Positions 8,999-17,036 of a stretch of 64,000 bases of DNA are shown here, piece after piece. This DNA is from an uncultured Verrucomicrobiota bacterium. Lineage in GTDB: Bacteria > Verrucomicrobiota > Verrucomicrobiia > Limisphaerales > UBA9464. Position numbers and translations under genes: made by a program. The stretch covers positions 62,001-126,000 of the forward strand of contig CAIVQH010000060.1 of assembly GCA_903907995.1 (NCBI GenBank). Reading direction: 5' to 3'. Under the pieces are notes generated by a model that was not told the DNA's origin, did no database searches, and saw nothing but the letters and a program-made list of their open reading frames with translations. The number at the start of each line of letters is the position of its first letter. The stretch's first letter is position 1.

Positions 8999-10200
8999 AA
9001 CGGCGCATCCTGTTCGTGGACGATGAGGCGATGGTGCTTCAGGGGCTGCAACGGATGTTGCGGGCCAAGCGTGACGATTGGGACATGCAGTTCGCCAACG
9101 GCGGGCCGGAAGCCTTGGCCGCCCTGGCCGACCGGCCGGCGGACCTGGTGGTATCGGACATGCGCATGCCGGGAATGAGCGGCGCGCAGCTGTTGCGGGA
9201 AGTGTCGCGGCGATATCCGCAGACGGTCCGCTTTGTTCTCTCGGGGCATTCTGACACGGAGCTGGTCTTGCAATGCGTGGGGACCGCGCACCAGTTCCTC
9301 TCCAAACCCTGCGATGCGGAAACGCTCAAGACGGCCATCACGCGCGCCTTTGCGCTCAACGACATCCTGCAGGAGAATGGCCTTCGGCAGCTGGTCACGC
9401 AGCTGGCCTCGGTGCCAAGTCCTCCCACGATCTACAACCGGCTGCACGAACAGCTCGCCCTGCCGGATGCTTCCGTGGAAAAAGTTGGACGGATCATCGG
9501 CGACGATCCGGCCATGACCGTGCGGATATTGCAGCTCGTCAACTCGGCGTTCTTCGGCCTGAGCCGCAAGATTTGCAGCCCGACCGAGGCGGCGACTTTG
9601 CTCGGCATGGAAACCATCAAGGCGCTTGTTTTGTGGACCCATATCTTCTCGGGGCAGAGTTCGCCGGACCTCCGCCGCCTGGCCGATGAGGTTTCCCGGC
9701 ATTCCCTGCTCACGGCCCAGTTGGCCCGGCAGATCATCGAGTGGGAGGAGGGCGACAACGGGACCAAGGAAAGCGCCATGACTGCCGGACTGCTGCACGA
9801 TGTGGGCAAGCTGATCCTTGCGTTCAATTGTCCGGCCCAATACCGGCAGGCGACCTTGCTCGCTGCGCAGGAGCGGATTTCGTCTTGGGAAGCGGAATCC
9901 CGGATCTTTGGAACGACCCATGCCGAGGTGGGTGCGTATTTGCTGGGTCTCTGGGGACTCCCGTTCGATCTGGTGGAGGCGGTCGCTTTTCACCATGCGC
10001 CCAGCCGAGGTGGCAACCGGGCGGTTTCAGGTCTGGCCGCAGTTCACATCGCGGATGTCCTGCAGCACGAAACACAGCCGGCGAGTCGTGTCCAGCAGTC
10101 CGCTTTGGATCAGGGTTACTTGGAATCTCTCGGATTGAGCTCGCGTATCGGGCAATGGCGAGATGCGCTGAAACAGGGTCCGGCAGCTGGCCAGCCATGA
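8995..10200 (+). CDS. Response regulator with REC and HDOD output domain
   Basis: This 401-residue protein has an N-terminal receiver domain (acidic pocket FVDDE, phospho-acceptor Asp55 in VVSDMRMPG, Lys in LSKPCD). An HDOD domain (about 130-330) follows, containing LPSPP-like TIYNRL, LQLVNSAFFG, the HSLLTAQLA helix and GLLHDVGKL. HDOD domains are non-catalytic relatives of HD hydrolases that act as scaffolds in signalling. The gene is coupled to the upstream kinase and to the downstream REC protein by four-base ATGA overlaps, so all three are probably made at linked rates and work in one pathway. Confidence 0.92.
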   Translation: MKRRILFVDDEAMVLQGLQRMLRAKRDDWDMQFANGGPEALAALADRPADLVVSDMRMPGMSGAQLLREVSRRYPQTVRFVLSGHSDTELVLQCVGTAHQFLSKPCDAETLKTAITRAFALNDILQENGLRQLVTQLASVPSPPTIYNRLHEQLALPDASVEKVGRIIGDDPAMTVRILQLVNSAFFGLSRKICSPTEAATLLGMETIKALVLWTHIFSGQSSPDLRRLADEVSRHSLLTAQLARQIIEWEEGDNGTKESAMTAGLLHDVGKLILAFNCPAQYRQATLLAAQERISSWEAESRIFGTTHAEVGAYLLGLWGLPFDLVEAVAFHHAPSRGGNRAVSGLAAVHIADVLQHETQPASRVQQSALDQGYLESLGLSSRIGQWRDALKQGPAAGQP

Positions 10201-11348
10201 AAAAAGTCCTCTTCGTCGATGACGACCCGAATATCCTGGCGGCCTTCCAGCGGCAGCTGCGCAAGGAGTTGCCCATTGAAACGGCGCTGGGGCCGGAGCA
10301 GGGGCTGACCGCTCTGGACAGTGGCGACGGTTACGCCGTGGTCGTCGCCGACATGAACATGCCGGGCATGAACGGCGTGGACTTTTTACGGGCGGCTCGG
10401 ACCAAGACTCCCGATTCCGTCCGGGTGATGCTCACCGGCAACGCGGACCAGCATACCGCGATTGAGGCGGTGAACGAGGGCGCGGTTTTCCGTTTCCTGA
10501 CCAAGCCCTGTCCGCCCGACAAGCTGCTTCAGGTGTTGCGCGATGCGCTGCGCCAGCACGAGCTGATCAGGGCGGAGCACGAGCTGCTCGACCGCACGCT
10601 GCGGGGCTGTGTGAACTCGCTGATGGAAATTCTCTCGATGGCCGATCCGCGTGCGTTTGGTCATGCCCGGCAATTGCGTGATCTCGCGTTGGAGCTGGCC
10701 CGAAACATGGGCCTGACCAAGACGTGGGATCTGGAAGTCGCGGCCCTGCTTTCCCCCATCGGCAATGTCACGCTCCCGTCCGGTCTGGTGGCGCGGGCCT
10801 GGGAACAGCAACCGCTCAGCCCGCCGGAGGCCAAGATGCTGGGCCGGGTGCCGGCCATCGGCTGCGAACTGCTCCAGCAGATTCCGCGACTGGAAGGGGT
10901 CGCCCGCACGATCCTTTATCAGGGCAAAGGTTATGACGGCAGCGGAACCCCGGAAGATGAAGTTGCGGGATCGCGGATTCCCCTCCACGCCCGGCTGCTG
11001 AAAGTGGTGTGCGATCTCTCGCTCTCCGAGCATCGCGGGCTGACGCGGGCCGCCGCCCTGGAGGAATTGCGCCGACACCGGGGCTGGTATGATCCGGAGG
11101 TGCTGGCGACCGCCATCCGCTGCTTCGGCGGGACTGCCTCAACCGCGGAAATGGGCGCGGAAAACAGGGCCATGCTTTTGCCAGAGCTCACCATCGGGCA
11201 GGTCCTGGCGGCCGATGTCGAAACCGCCCATGGAATGCTGATTGTCTCCGCCGGCCAGACAATCACCGAGCCCTTGCTGAGGCGTTTGCAGAACTTCGCC
11301 ACCCTCAGTGGCATCCGGCAGCCAATCCTGGTTCACGCCCCCACCTGA
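10197..11348 (+). CDS. REC domain protein with degenerate HD-GYP-like domain
   Basis: This 383-residue protein begins at the ATG overlapping the previous stop. The receiver domain has FVDDD and phospho-acceptor Asp52 (VVADMNMPG), with Lys in LTKPC. The second part (about 130-310) aligns with HD-GYP phosphodiesterases over DPRAFGHARQL, IPLHARLLKVVCD and FDP-like YDPEVL. The metal ligands are missing, however: the HD motif reads LSPIGN, the following His is replaced in LGRVPAIG, and the HHE motif reads YQGKGYDGSG. It is therefore probably not an active cyclic-di-GMP phosphodiesterase but a binding or scaffold domain. A short C-terminal domain (about 325-383) resembles those at the ends of other two-component HD proteins. 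Longer in-frame readings upstream overlap the HDOD gene and were rejected. Confidence 0.88.
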   Translation: MKKVLFVDDDPNILAAFQRQLRKELPIETALGPEQGLTALDSGDGYAVVVADMNMPGMNGVDFLRAARTKTPDSVRVMLTGNADQHTAIEAVNEGAVFRFLTKPCPPDKLLQVLRDALRQHELIRAEHELLDRTLRGCVNSLMEILSMADPRAFGHARQLRDLALELARNMGLTKTWDLEVAALLSPIGNVTLPSGLVARAWEQQPLSPPEAKMLGRVPAIGCELLQQIPRLEGVARTILYQGKGYDGSGTPEDEVAGSRIPLHARLLKVVCDLSLSEHRGLTRAAALEELRRHRGWYDPEVLATAIRCFGGTASTAEMGAENRAMLLPELTIGQVLAADVETAHGMLIVSAGQTITEPLLRRLQNFATLSGIRQPILVHAPT

Positions 11349-11590
11349 GTCGGACGTTTCGCCTCCAGCAGTTGCTCAGCTTCCAGGAGCACCGCCTGCA
11401 GCAGTTCGAGGCGGACCGGCTTGGTCAGGTAGCCGTCCATGCCCGCTGCCTAGCACTTTTCACGGTTGCGATCCATGGCGTCCGCCGTGAGTGCGACGAG
11501 GCGGAGCGGGTGGCGGTTGTGCGGGGCCAGACGCGGGTTGGCTCGGAGTCGTTGCGCGGTGTCGAAGCCATCTAGCTCGGGACCTCGTTG
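11333..11590 (-). pseudogene. Decayed receiver (REC) domain, truncated and with an in-frame stop
   Basis: Read on the minus strand, this stretch encodes the second half of a receiver domain of the kind found at the C-terminus of hybrid kinases: ELDGFDTAQRLRAN, then LVALTADAMD, REKC, a TAG stop at 11450-11452, then AAGMDGYLTKP (with the conserved Lys), LELLQAVLLEAEQLL, and a final TGA at 11333-11335. In intact relatives a Leu normally stands where TAG is. Upstream (above about 11590) the similarity ends abruptly, so the phospho-acceptor Asp and the rest of the protein are missing. The 3' end overlaps the REC-HD gene on the other strand by 16 bases. It is a relic of a lost hybrid kinase next to living ones. 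Confidence 0.8.
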
Positions 11591-11937
11591 CCGTTGCCGG
11601 CGACATCCGACTGATAGCAGCAGCCGGTGTGGTGGGTTGTGGAACATCTGTCCTCGGCCATTGTTGCCTACTTGGTAGGGCAAACGGGAGACATGGGCAA
11701 ATCCCCCGATTTACTTCAGTTTCACCCGATTTTGCCGATGTGGTGAGTTGGGAAGGGAGTGCCGCCGCGACACCGCTTGGGAGGGCAAGTCTCACCTTGG
11801 ATTTTCAGATTCCCAGGTGGCCTTTTCTTTTGTGCTGCGGTGATGAGGATTTCCATTATACATCGGCAACGGGCGGATGGGTCTGATAACAGATAGTTCC
11901 TGCCGTATGAGGCGGCCCATCCGCAGCCCAATCTGTC
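11591..11937. other. Non-coding stretch before the hybrid kinase
   Basis: About 350 bases with no credible reading frame on either strand. Some of it may be further decayed sequence from the REC relic. The lower-GC part around 11840-11900 (ATTTCCATTATACATCGG and ATAACAGATAG) is the likeliest place for the promoter of the kinase at 11938, but no clear -35/-10 pair or operator is visible. Confidence 0.4.
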
Positions 11938-13965
11938 ATGATGGCTCTTTCCAGCGAACTGTTTGGCACCGACGGGTTCACGCCGCCGTGGCAGGGGCCT
12001 GCGTGGTCGAAGCTGCATGGCTGGGTCCAGGTCGGAGCGGATCTGCTGCTTTTTGGCGCCTTCGTGGCGATGGCAGCCTGCATCCTCTGCTACGTCATCC
12101 GCCGCCGTGACCTGTATTTCCCGCGCCTTTACTGGCTGTTTGCGAGCTTCATCCTCGTCTGCGGCCTAATATTCTTGGTGGATGCCAGCCTGTCCTGGCA
12201 GCCGTGGTACCGGTTTTCTGCCCTGATCAAGCTGTTTGCCGGGGTTGTTGCCTGGACCACGGTCGTGGCGGTGGTCCGGGTGCTGCCGCGCGCCCTGGCG
12301 CTGCCTAGCGCGATGCGGCTCAATGAGGAGTTGCGATCCGAGGTCGAGGAGCGCAAATGGGCTGAGGAGGAGGTCCGACATCTTAACGCCGCCCTTCAGC
12401 ACCGGGTCGAGGAGCTGGAAACGCTGCTGAACGTCCTGCCGGTCGGCATCGGCATCGCGTCCGACCGGGAATGCCGGCACATCCGCGCGAACACCGCGCT
12501 GCACCGGCTCCTGCGTTCTTCGGAAGGGGGCAACGTTTCCCTCTCGGCCGGGCGTGCGGAAGTGCCGAAACATTTTCAGGTCTTTGTCGCGGGCCGGCTG
12601 GTGCCGCCCGATCAGCTGCCCATGCAGCTGGCCGCCGCCAACGATGAGGTCATCCGGGATATGGAGGAGGAGGTGCGCTTCGCAGACGGCAGCGTGCTGC
12701 ATCTGCTGGCCTACGCCGCTCCCCTGCGCGACGGCGAAAAGAGGATCCGGGGCGCGGTCGGGGCGTTTATCGACATCACGACACGCAAGCAGGCGGAAAC
12801 CGAGCGCCAGCTGATCGAGCGCAAGATGCTGGAGACGCAGAAGCTGGAAAGCCTGGGCGTGCTGGCCGGCGGGATTGCCCATGACTTCAACAACCTGCTC
12901 ACCGGCGTAGTGGGCAACGCGTCGCTCGCCAGAATGCAGATGGACCCTGCCTCGCAGTTGGCGGGGCATCTGGACCAGATCCAGCAGGCTGCCCTGCAGG
13001 CGGGCGATTTGTGCCATCAGCTGCTGGCCTATGCCGGAAAGGGGCGGTTTGTGGTCGAACCCCTTGATCTGAGCCATCTGGTGCGGGAATCCGTGTTTCT
13101 GCTGCAGAGCTCGATCAGCAAGTCGGCCGTGCTCTCCTATGAGCTGGCGGAACAGCTGCCCCGGGTGAAGGCCGATGCCAGCCAGCTCCGCCAGATCGTC
13201 ATGAATCTGGTCATCAACGCCTCGGAAGCACTGGAAGGGAAAGCCGGAGTCATCCGGATTCAGACGGGCCGGTTGCTGGCGGACCGCAATTACCTCGACC
13301 ACACCCTTGGTACGCCGGAACTGCCGGTGGGTGACTACGTGTTTCTGGAGGTGGGAGACAATGGCTGCGGCATTCCACCCGACAAACTGGGACGCATTTT
13401 CGAGCCGTTCTTCAGCACGAAGTTTACCGGACGCGGTCTGGGGTTGGCCGCCGTCCTCGGCATCGTCCGTGGGCATCGGGGCGGGGTGAAAGTGTACAGT
13501 GAGCCCGGCCGGGGCACGACCTTCAAGGTGCTGCTGCCCATCTCCACCCAAAGCGATGAGGAAAGCCATGCCGCTGCCTATGAGGCTTCTGACTGGCGCG
13601 GGTCTGGCCTCGCGCTCGTGGTGGACGATGACGATTCGGTCCGCAGCATCGCCGTGAAAATGATGGAGTTCCTCGGGTTCGAGGTGCTCCAGGCCCGCAA
13701 TGGGGCCGAGGCGCTCGGCCTGTTTCAGCAGCATCAGGAGCGCATCGCGATGGTCCTGCTCGATCTCACCATGCCCATGATGGATGGGGAGGAGGCCTTC
13801 CGGCGCATCCGGGCGATCAAGCCGGAGATGCGGGTGGTGCTCATGAGCGGCTTTAGCGAGCAGGAGGCCTTGCAGCGTTTCCTGGGACGCGGGCTGGCCG
13901 GATTTCTGCAGAAACCGTTCACCGCCGAACTGCTCCGTGAGAAGTTGCGCGCCGTCCTGGCCTGA
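11938..13965 (+). CDS. Hybrid histidine kinase with ethylene-receptor-like membrane domain
   Basis: This 675-residue protein has three N-terminal membrane helices (about residues 31-128). Their sequence pattern (D35 in the first helix, RRRDLYFPRLYWLF, FILVCGL, LPRALALPSA) matches the membrane domain of ETR1-type ethylene receptors. D35, I72 and C75 have the same spacing as Asp25, Ile62 and Cys65 of ETR1, but the copper-ligand His position is Phe79 and the Tyr32 position is Phe42. A coiled-coil, a PAS-like domain (about 160-285), HisKA with His315 (GGIAHDFNN), an ATPase domain (VINASEA, DNGCGIP, GRGLGLAA) and a C-terminal receiver with Asp609 (LLDLTMPMMDG) follow. Copper or ethylene binding is therefore doubtful; the signal is unknown. 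Confidence 0.88.
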   Translation: MMALSSELFGTDGFTPPWQGPAWSKLHGWVQVGADLLLFGAFVAMAACILCYVIRRRDLYFPRLYWLFASFILVCGLIFLVDASLSWQPWYRFSALIKLFAGVVAWTTVVAVVRVLPRALALPSAMRLNEELRSEVEERKWAEEEVRHLNAALQHRVEELETLLNVLPVGIGIASDRECRHIRANTALHRLLRSSEGGNVSLSAGRAEVPKHFQVFVAGRLVPPDQLPMQLAAANDEVIRDMEEEVRFADGSVLHLLAYAAPLRDGEKRIRGAVGAFIDITTRKQAETERQLIERKMLETQKLESLGVLAGGIAHDFNNLLTGVVGNASLARMQMDPASQLAGHLDQIQQAALQAGDLCHQLLAYAGKGRFVVEPLDLSHLVRESVFLLQSSISKSAVLSYELAEQLPRVKADASQLRQIVMNLVINASEALEGKAGVIRIQTGRLLADRNYLDHTLGTPELPVGDYVFLEVGDNGCGIPPDKLGRIFEPFFSTKFTGRGLGLAAVLGIVRGHRGGVKVYSEPGRGTTFKVLLPISTQSDEESHAAAYEASDWRGSGLALVVDDDDSVRSIAVKMMEFLGFEVLQARNGAEALGLFQQHQERIAMVLLDLTMPMMDGEEAFRRIRAIKPEMRVVLMSGFSEQEALQRFLGRGLAGFLQKPFTAELLREKLRAVLA

Positions 13966-14028
13966 CCTGTCAGGGCGATTGTTTCGTCAGGTGCTCCGTT
14001 ACCTGGGGTAGGGGATCCGTTTACACAG

Positions 14029-15090
14029 ATGTCGGGAGATTCCACTTGGGGGCATCCTCCGATGGGAGTAACAAGCGTCCATCCAATTATGAATATCCTT
14101 GCCGGCTGTCTCCTCGGGTTCGTGGCTTGGTTTCTGGTCCGCTACGTGGTGGCCGGCCTCTACACGGTCAACCAGAACGAGCGCGCCGTGAAAACAAGTT
14201 TTGGGCGCGCCCAGCGGGTGGGCGAGCAGACGACCGCAGACGATCCCATTTCCGAACCGCTCAGCGCCGACGAAAAGCTGCGCTACACGTATCCGCAGGT
14301 GCGCGTCATTCCGCCCGGCGGGCCGTACTTCCGCTGGCCCTGGGAACGGGTTTACAAGGTCTCCATCGCCACGGAGACGGTGAACATGGCCTGGGATCCG
14401 ATGGACGTCTCGGCCAACGGTCGCGGCACGATCCTAGAGGCGGTCACGAAGGATCAGCTGAACACCGGCCTGACCGGGCAGATCCGCTACCGGGTCTCGG
14501 AGCGGAATCTCTATGCGTATCTCTTCGGTGTGAAGCGTCCGATCGCCCACGTCATGGGGTACTTCGTCTCCGTGCTCCGTGAGCGCATCGCCAACTTTGA
14601 GGCGCCGCATCCATCGACTTTGGCGGTCGCAGTCCCGGCGATTGGCGGGCCGGATGCCACGATCGTGACCGGCATCTCCATCAATGACATCCGCAAGAAC
14701 ATGCGCGACCTCAACGAGCACATGGACCGGGAATGCCGCTCCTCGGCCGCGCGCTACGGCATGGTGCTGGACGCCTCGCTGATCACCGGAATTGACCCGC
14801 CCCCGGAGGTCGAGTCGGCGCTGGCTGCCATCAACACCGCGTACAACCAGGTGTCGTCCGACATCAGTCTCGCCCAGGCCGGCGCCGATCAGAAGATCGT
14901 GCAGTCCCGCCGGGCGGTGGAAATCGAGACGCTGCGCGCGCAGGCGGAGGTCGAGCCGCTGATGCGCCAGGCCGAACAGCTCGGTGAGCTGAAGCGCAGC
15001 GGTTCCGGCGTGCTGGCCGCCTATGTCCGCAACGTCCGCCTGTCGCTGTTCGACAAGGCCCAGAAAATCTTTGTGGAGGCCAAGCTATGA
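14029..15090 (+). CDS. SPFH/Band 7 membrane protein A
   Basis: This protein has up to 353 residues, with one membrane helix near the N-terminus (about 22-46). An SPFH (stomatin/prohibitin/flotillin/HflK) domain follows (VNQNERAVKTSFGRAQRV, YKVSIATETVNM, LTGQIRYRVSERNLYAYLFG), then a charged helical segment rich in Glu/Arg/Ala (about 270-330) typical of oligomerising SPFH proteins. The start is uncertain: ATG codons at 14029, 14062 and 14089 are all in frame, and none has a clear ribosome-binding site at ideal spacing. Its last codons overlap the next SPFH gene (ATGA). Paired SPFH proteins often form mixed membrane rings, as HflK/HflC do, but no protease gene accompanies this pair. Confidence 0.85.
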   Translation: MSGDSTWGHPPMGVTSVHPIMNILAGCLLGFVAWFLVRYVVAGLYTVNQNERAVKTSFGRAQRVGEQTTADDPISEPLSADEKLRYTYPQVRVIPPGGPYFRWPWERVYKVSIATETVNMAWDPMDVSANGRGTILEAVTKDQLNTGLTGQIRYRVSERNLYAYLFGVKRPIAHVMGYFVSVLRERIANFEAPHPSTLAVAVPAIGGPDATIVTGISINDIRKNMRDLNEHMDRECRSSAARYGMVLDASLITGIDPPPEVESALAAINTAYNQVSSDISLAQAGADQKIVQSRRAVEIETLRAQAEVEPLMRQAEQLGELKRSGSGVLAAYVRNVRLSLFDKAQKIFVEAKL

Positions 15091-16055
15091 TTCCATTCCT
15101 GATAGCCGCCGGTGCCACGTTTTTCGCCGGATTTGTCCTGATGCCCGCGCTGCTGGTGCTGGCCCGTCTGTTGGGGCTCTACGCGGTCGTGCCGGAGCGC
15201 CGCTGCTTCGTTTACATGCTCTTCGGCAAGGTGGTGGCCACCATCGACGAACCCGGGCTGCATATCCTGATCACCCGGATGGGCTGGCGCGCCCTGATCG
15301 TGAACTGGATGGGCACGCGCCACGTGCTCGACATGCGGCTGGATCAGGAATACCTGCGCAGCCAGCCGGTGAATTCCGAGGAAGGCGCGCCCATGGGCAT
15401 CGGCATCTGGTACGAGATGTTCATCAGCGATCCGGTTTCCTACCTCTTCAAGAACACCGACCCGCGCGGTTCGCTGGCGGCCAACGTGAGCAACTCGACC
15501 GTGCGCTGCCTCAGCAACCTGCCGCTGGCCGACATGCTGATCAACCGCCACGCCATGAGCAGCACGGTGCGGGCGGAAGTCTCACCGAAGTCGCACGAGT
15601 GGGGCTACAAGCTCGGCTCCGTGTACATCCGCAAGGTTCACTTCCGCGATGTCGCCATGATCAAGCAGATCGAGAGCAAGGTGGTGAACCGGCTCCGGCA
15701 GGTGACCTCCGCGATCAAGCAGGACGGAGCCAACCAGGTCAGCATCATCACCAGCACGGCGGACCGGCAGGCGGCGGTGGAGTTCGCCAAGGCCAGCGCC
15801 ATGCGCCCGCATATCGTGGGGGCCGCCTTGGACCAGATTTCCCAGGACGCGGAAGTGGCCAACGCCCTGTTCGCCGTGCTGGAGACACAAAAGATCCTGC
15901 ACTCCGAAGGACGGGTCACGCTCATGCCCGCTTCCTCGCCGCTGCTCGCGCAGTTGCTGGCGGCCCAGGTGACGCCAAGCACCCAGTCGCCGGCTCCGAA
16001 GGCGGCCACGGTATCACCGCCCGTGACACCGCCACCGACGTTTTATACCTCCTGA
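15087..16055 (+). CDS. SPFH/Band 7 membrane protein B
   Basis: This 322-residue protein has a long N-terminal hydrophobic segment (about 4-32), then an SPFH domain (YAVVPERRCFVYMLFGKVV at the start, MGIGIWYEMFISDPVSYLFKN in the middle), then a helical part (IKQIESKVVNRLRQVTSAI, DRQAAVEFAKA). It ends in a Pro/Thr/Ala-rich tail. Translation is coupled to the preceding SPFH gene by a four-base overlap, so the two proteins are probably made in equal amounts and assemble together. It converges with the minus-strand DsrE-like cluster, leaving only 30 bases between stop codons. Confidence 0.85.
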   Translation: MIPFLIAAGATFFAGFVLMPALLVLARLLGLYAVVPERRCFVYMLFGKVVATIDEPGLHILITRMGWRALIVNWMGTRHVLDMRLDQEYLRSQPVNSEEGAPMGIGIWYEMFISDPVSYLFKNTDPRGSLAANVSNSTVRCLSNLPLADMLINRHAMSSTVRAEVSPKSHEWGYKLGSVYIRKVHFRDVAMIKQIESKVVNRLRQVTSAIKQDGANQVSIITSTADRQAAVEFAKASAMRPHIVGAALDQISQDAEVANALFAVLETQKILHSEGRVTLMPASSPLLAQLLAAQVTPSTQSPAPKAATVSPPVTPPPTFYTS

Positions 16056-16085
16056 GACCGTCGGCAGTCTCCGCGCGGAATGGTG

Positions 16086-16265
16086 CTACCAGGTGGCAAC
16101 GGAATCGGCCGCGAAAACCTTCTCCACCAGCGCCTTGTAATCCGGCTCGGGCAGCGTCAGGTCCACGACCTCGACTTCGCATACAGGTGATTTGCGCTGC
16201 TCCTCGATCAGGCTGCAGGCGAGTTCATCGGCGGGCTGCGTAAGGATGTGAAGCTGCCTGGGCAT
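16086..16265 (-). CDS. Small protein (59 residues), possible TusB/DsrH-like
   Basis: A short reading frame begins MPRQLHILTQPADE and ends FAADSVATW. It lies two bases after the DsrF-like gene and in the same direction. The start pattern LHIL, the central alternation of hydrophobic strands (VCEVEVVDLTLPEP) and the final Trp recall DsrH/TusB, the third subunit of the DsrEFH/TusBCD sulfur-relay complex. At 59 residues it is clearly shorter than the roughly 95 usual for that family. Tight spacing and amino-acid usage support a real gene. The family assignment is tentative. Confidence 0.55.
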   Translation of the reverse strand: MPRQLHILTQPADELACSLIEEQRKSPVCEVEVVDLTLPEPDYKALVEKVFAADSVATW

Positions 16266-16267
16266 GG

Positions 16268-16618
16268 TCAGAAGCGGAGGACGTAGTTGGACTGCGCGGC
16301 CAGCTCGGCGAGCCGTGTGCCGTCAATTTCCTCAAAAGCGTGGGTGGTCTCGCCGAGGTTGGCCAGCTCCTTGGCCCCACGCTGCACATAGATGGGACGG
16401 CCAAATTCACCGACGATGGGCAGGTAGCGCGTGAAATTGTCCTCGTCCACCAGTTCGTCCACCCATTCACCGAGGGCCAGCACGGCGGACCCTTGGAGAT
16501 AAAGCGTCACGTCCGTTTTTTTCCAGGTGCCCACGCCGGCGGCGATGCGGATGGCTTCCGCCGGGCGCGCGCTGGTGCGCGGATCGCTGGTGACGAGGAG
16601 GAGCAGGCGGGGGTTCAT
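16268..16618 (-). CDS. DsrE/DsrF-like family protein
   Basis: This 116-residue protein opens with LLLLVTSDPRTSARPAEAIRIAAGV, has a middle strand DVTLYLQGSAVLALGE and then YVQRGAKELANLG, in the Rossmann-like DsrE/DsrF pattern. The family includes sulfur-relay subunits (TusC/DsrF) and related small proteins of unknown role. No cysteine is present in the product, so a direct persulfide-carrier role is unlikely. It follows the DsrE-like gene by one base and precedes the 59-residue gene by two, forming a compact three-gene unit. Confidence 0.68.
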   Translation of the reverse strand: MNPRLLLLVTSDPRTSARPAEAIRIAAGVGTWKKTDVTLYLQGSAVLALGEWVDELVDEDNFTRYLPIVGEFGRPIYVQRGAKELANLGETTHAFEEIDGTRLAELAAQSNYVLRF

Positions 16619-16619
16619 G

Positions 16620-16937
16620 TCAGTTGAAGCTCACAAAGCGCTCCGTCCCCGCCACGAGATCGCTGACGACGGTCAGTCCGGCGAAGGCGGCGGCATCGTT
16701 CACCGGGATTTCGCGCCGGTGGGCGCCGTAGGCGCAGGCGTAGAGTTTGAGGCCCCGGCCGCGCAAGGCCTGAAGATCGGCGCGGGCCACCCCGAGGACC
16801 GCGTCGTCGATGCAATAAAGATAGACGTCGCAGCCGGCCGCGAGCGCTGCCGCCGCAAATTTCACCCCGTGCGTGAACGCTGCCGCCTCCGGTTTTCCCG
16901 AAAGCAGCACGCCGATTTTTTTTCCTGTCAGCGACAC
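16620..16937 (-). CDS. DsrE/TusD-like family protein
   Basis: With a GTG start at 16937, the product has 105 residues: a first strand KKIGVLLSGKPEAAAFTHGV, then DVYLYCIDDAVLGV with a cysteine at the end of the second strand, near where TusD/DsrE carry their sulfur-accepting Cys. Then come LKLYACAYGAHRRE and GLTVVSDLVAGTERFVSF. This is a typical DsrE fold. The start is inferred from the fold, since longer readings lack family similarity and no strong ribosome-binding site is seen. It heads the minus-strand cluster and is divergent from the DUF4912 gene, 99 bases away. Confidence 0.72.
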   Translation of the reverse strand: MSLTGKKIGVLLSGKPEAAAFTHGVKFAAAALAAGCDVYLYCIDDAVLGVARADLQALRGRGLKLYACAYGAHRREIPVNDAAAFAGLTVVSDLVAGTERFVSFN

Positions 16938-17036
16938 GATGCACCAGAGATAGCGGCTGGCCGGTCCTGCTCCAAGCCGCAATCGTCCTTGCAAAACCGT
17001 TGCACCCGGCGCGCAGACCGCCGACTCTCCGCCCCG

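Noticed and set aside
9741-10196. Upstream extension of the REC-HD frame
   Set aside because: It overlaps the HDOD gene in another frame and has no domain similarity; the ATGA overlap gives a better start.
11450-11452. TAG as a recoded (readthrough) codon in the REC relic
   Set aside because: The 5' half of the domain is also missing, so decay is the simpler explanation.
16527-17036. Extension of the DUF4912 frame upstream
   Set aside because: It lies over the DsrE/DsrF-like genes on the other strand and has no family features.
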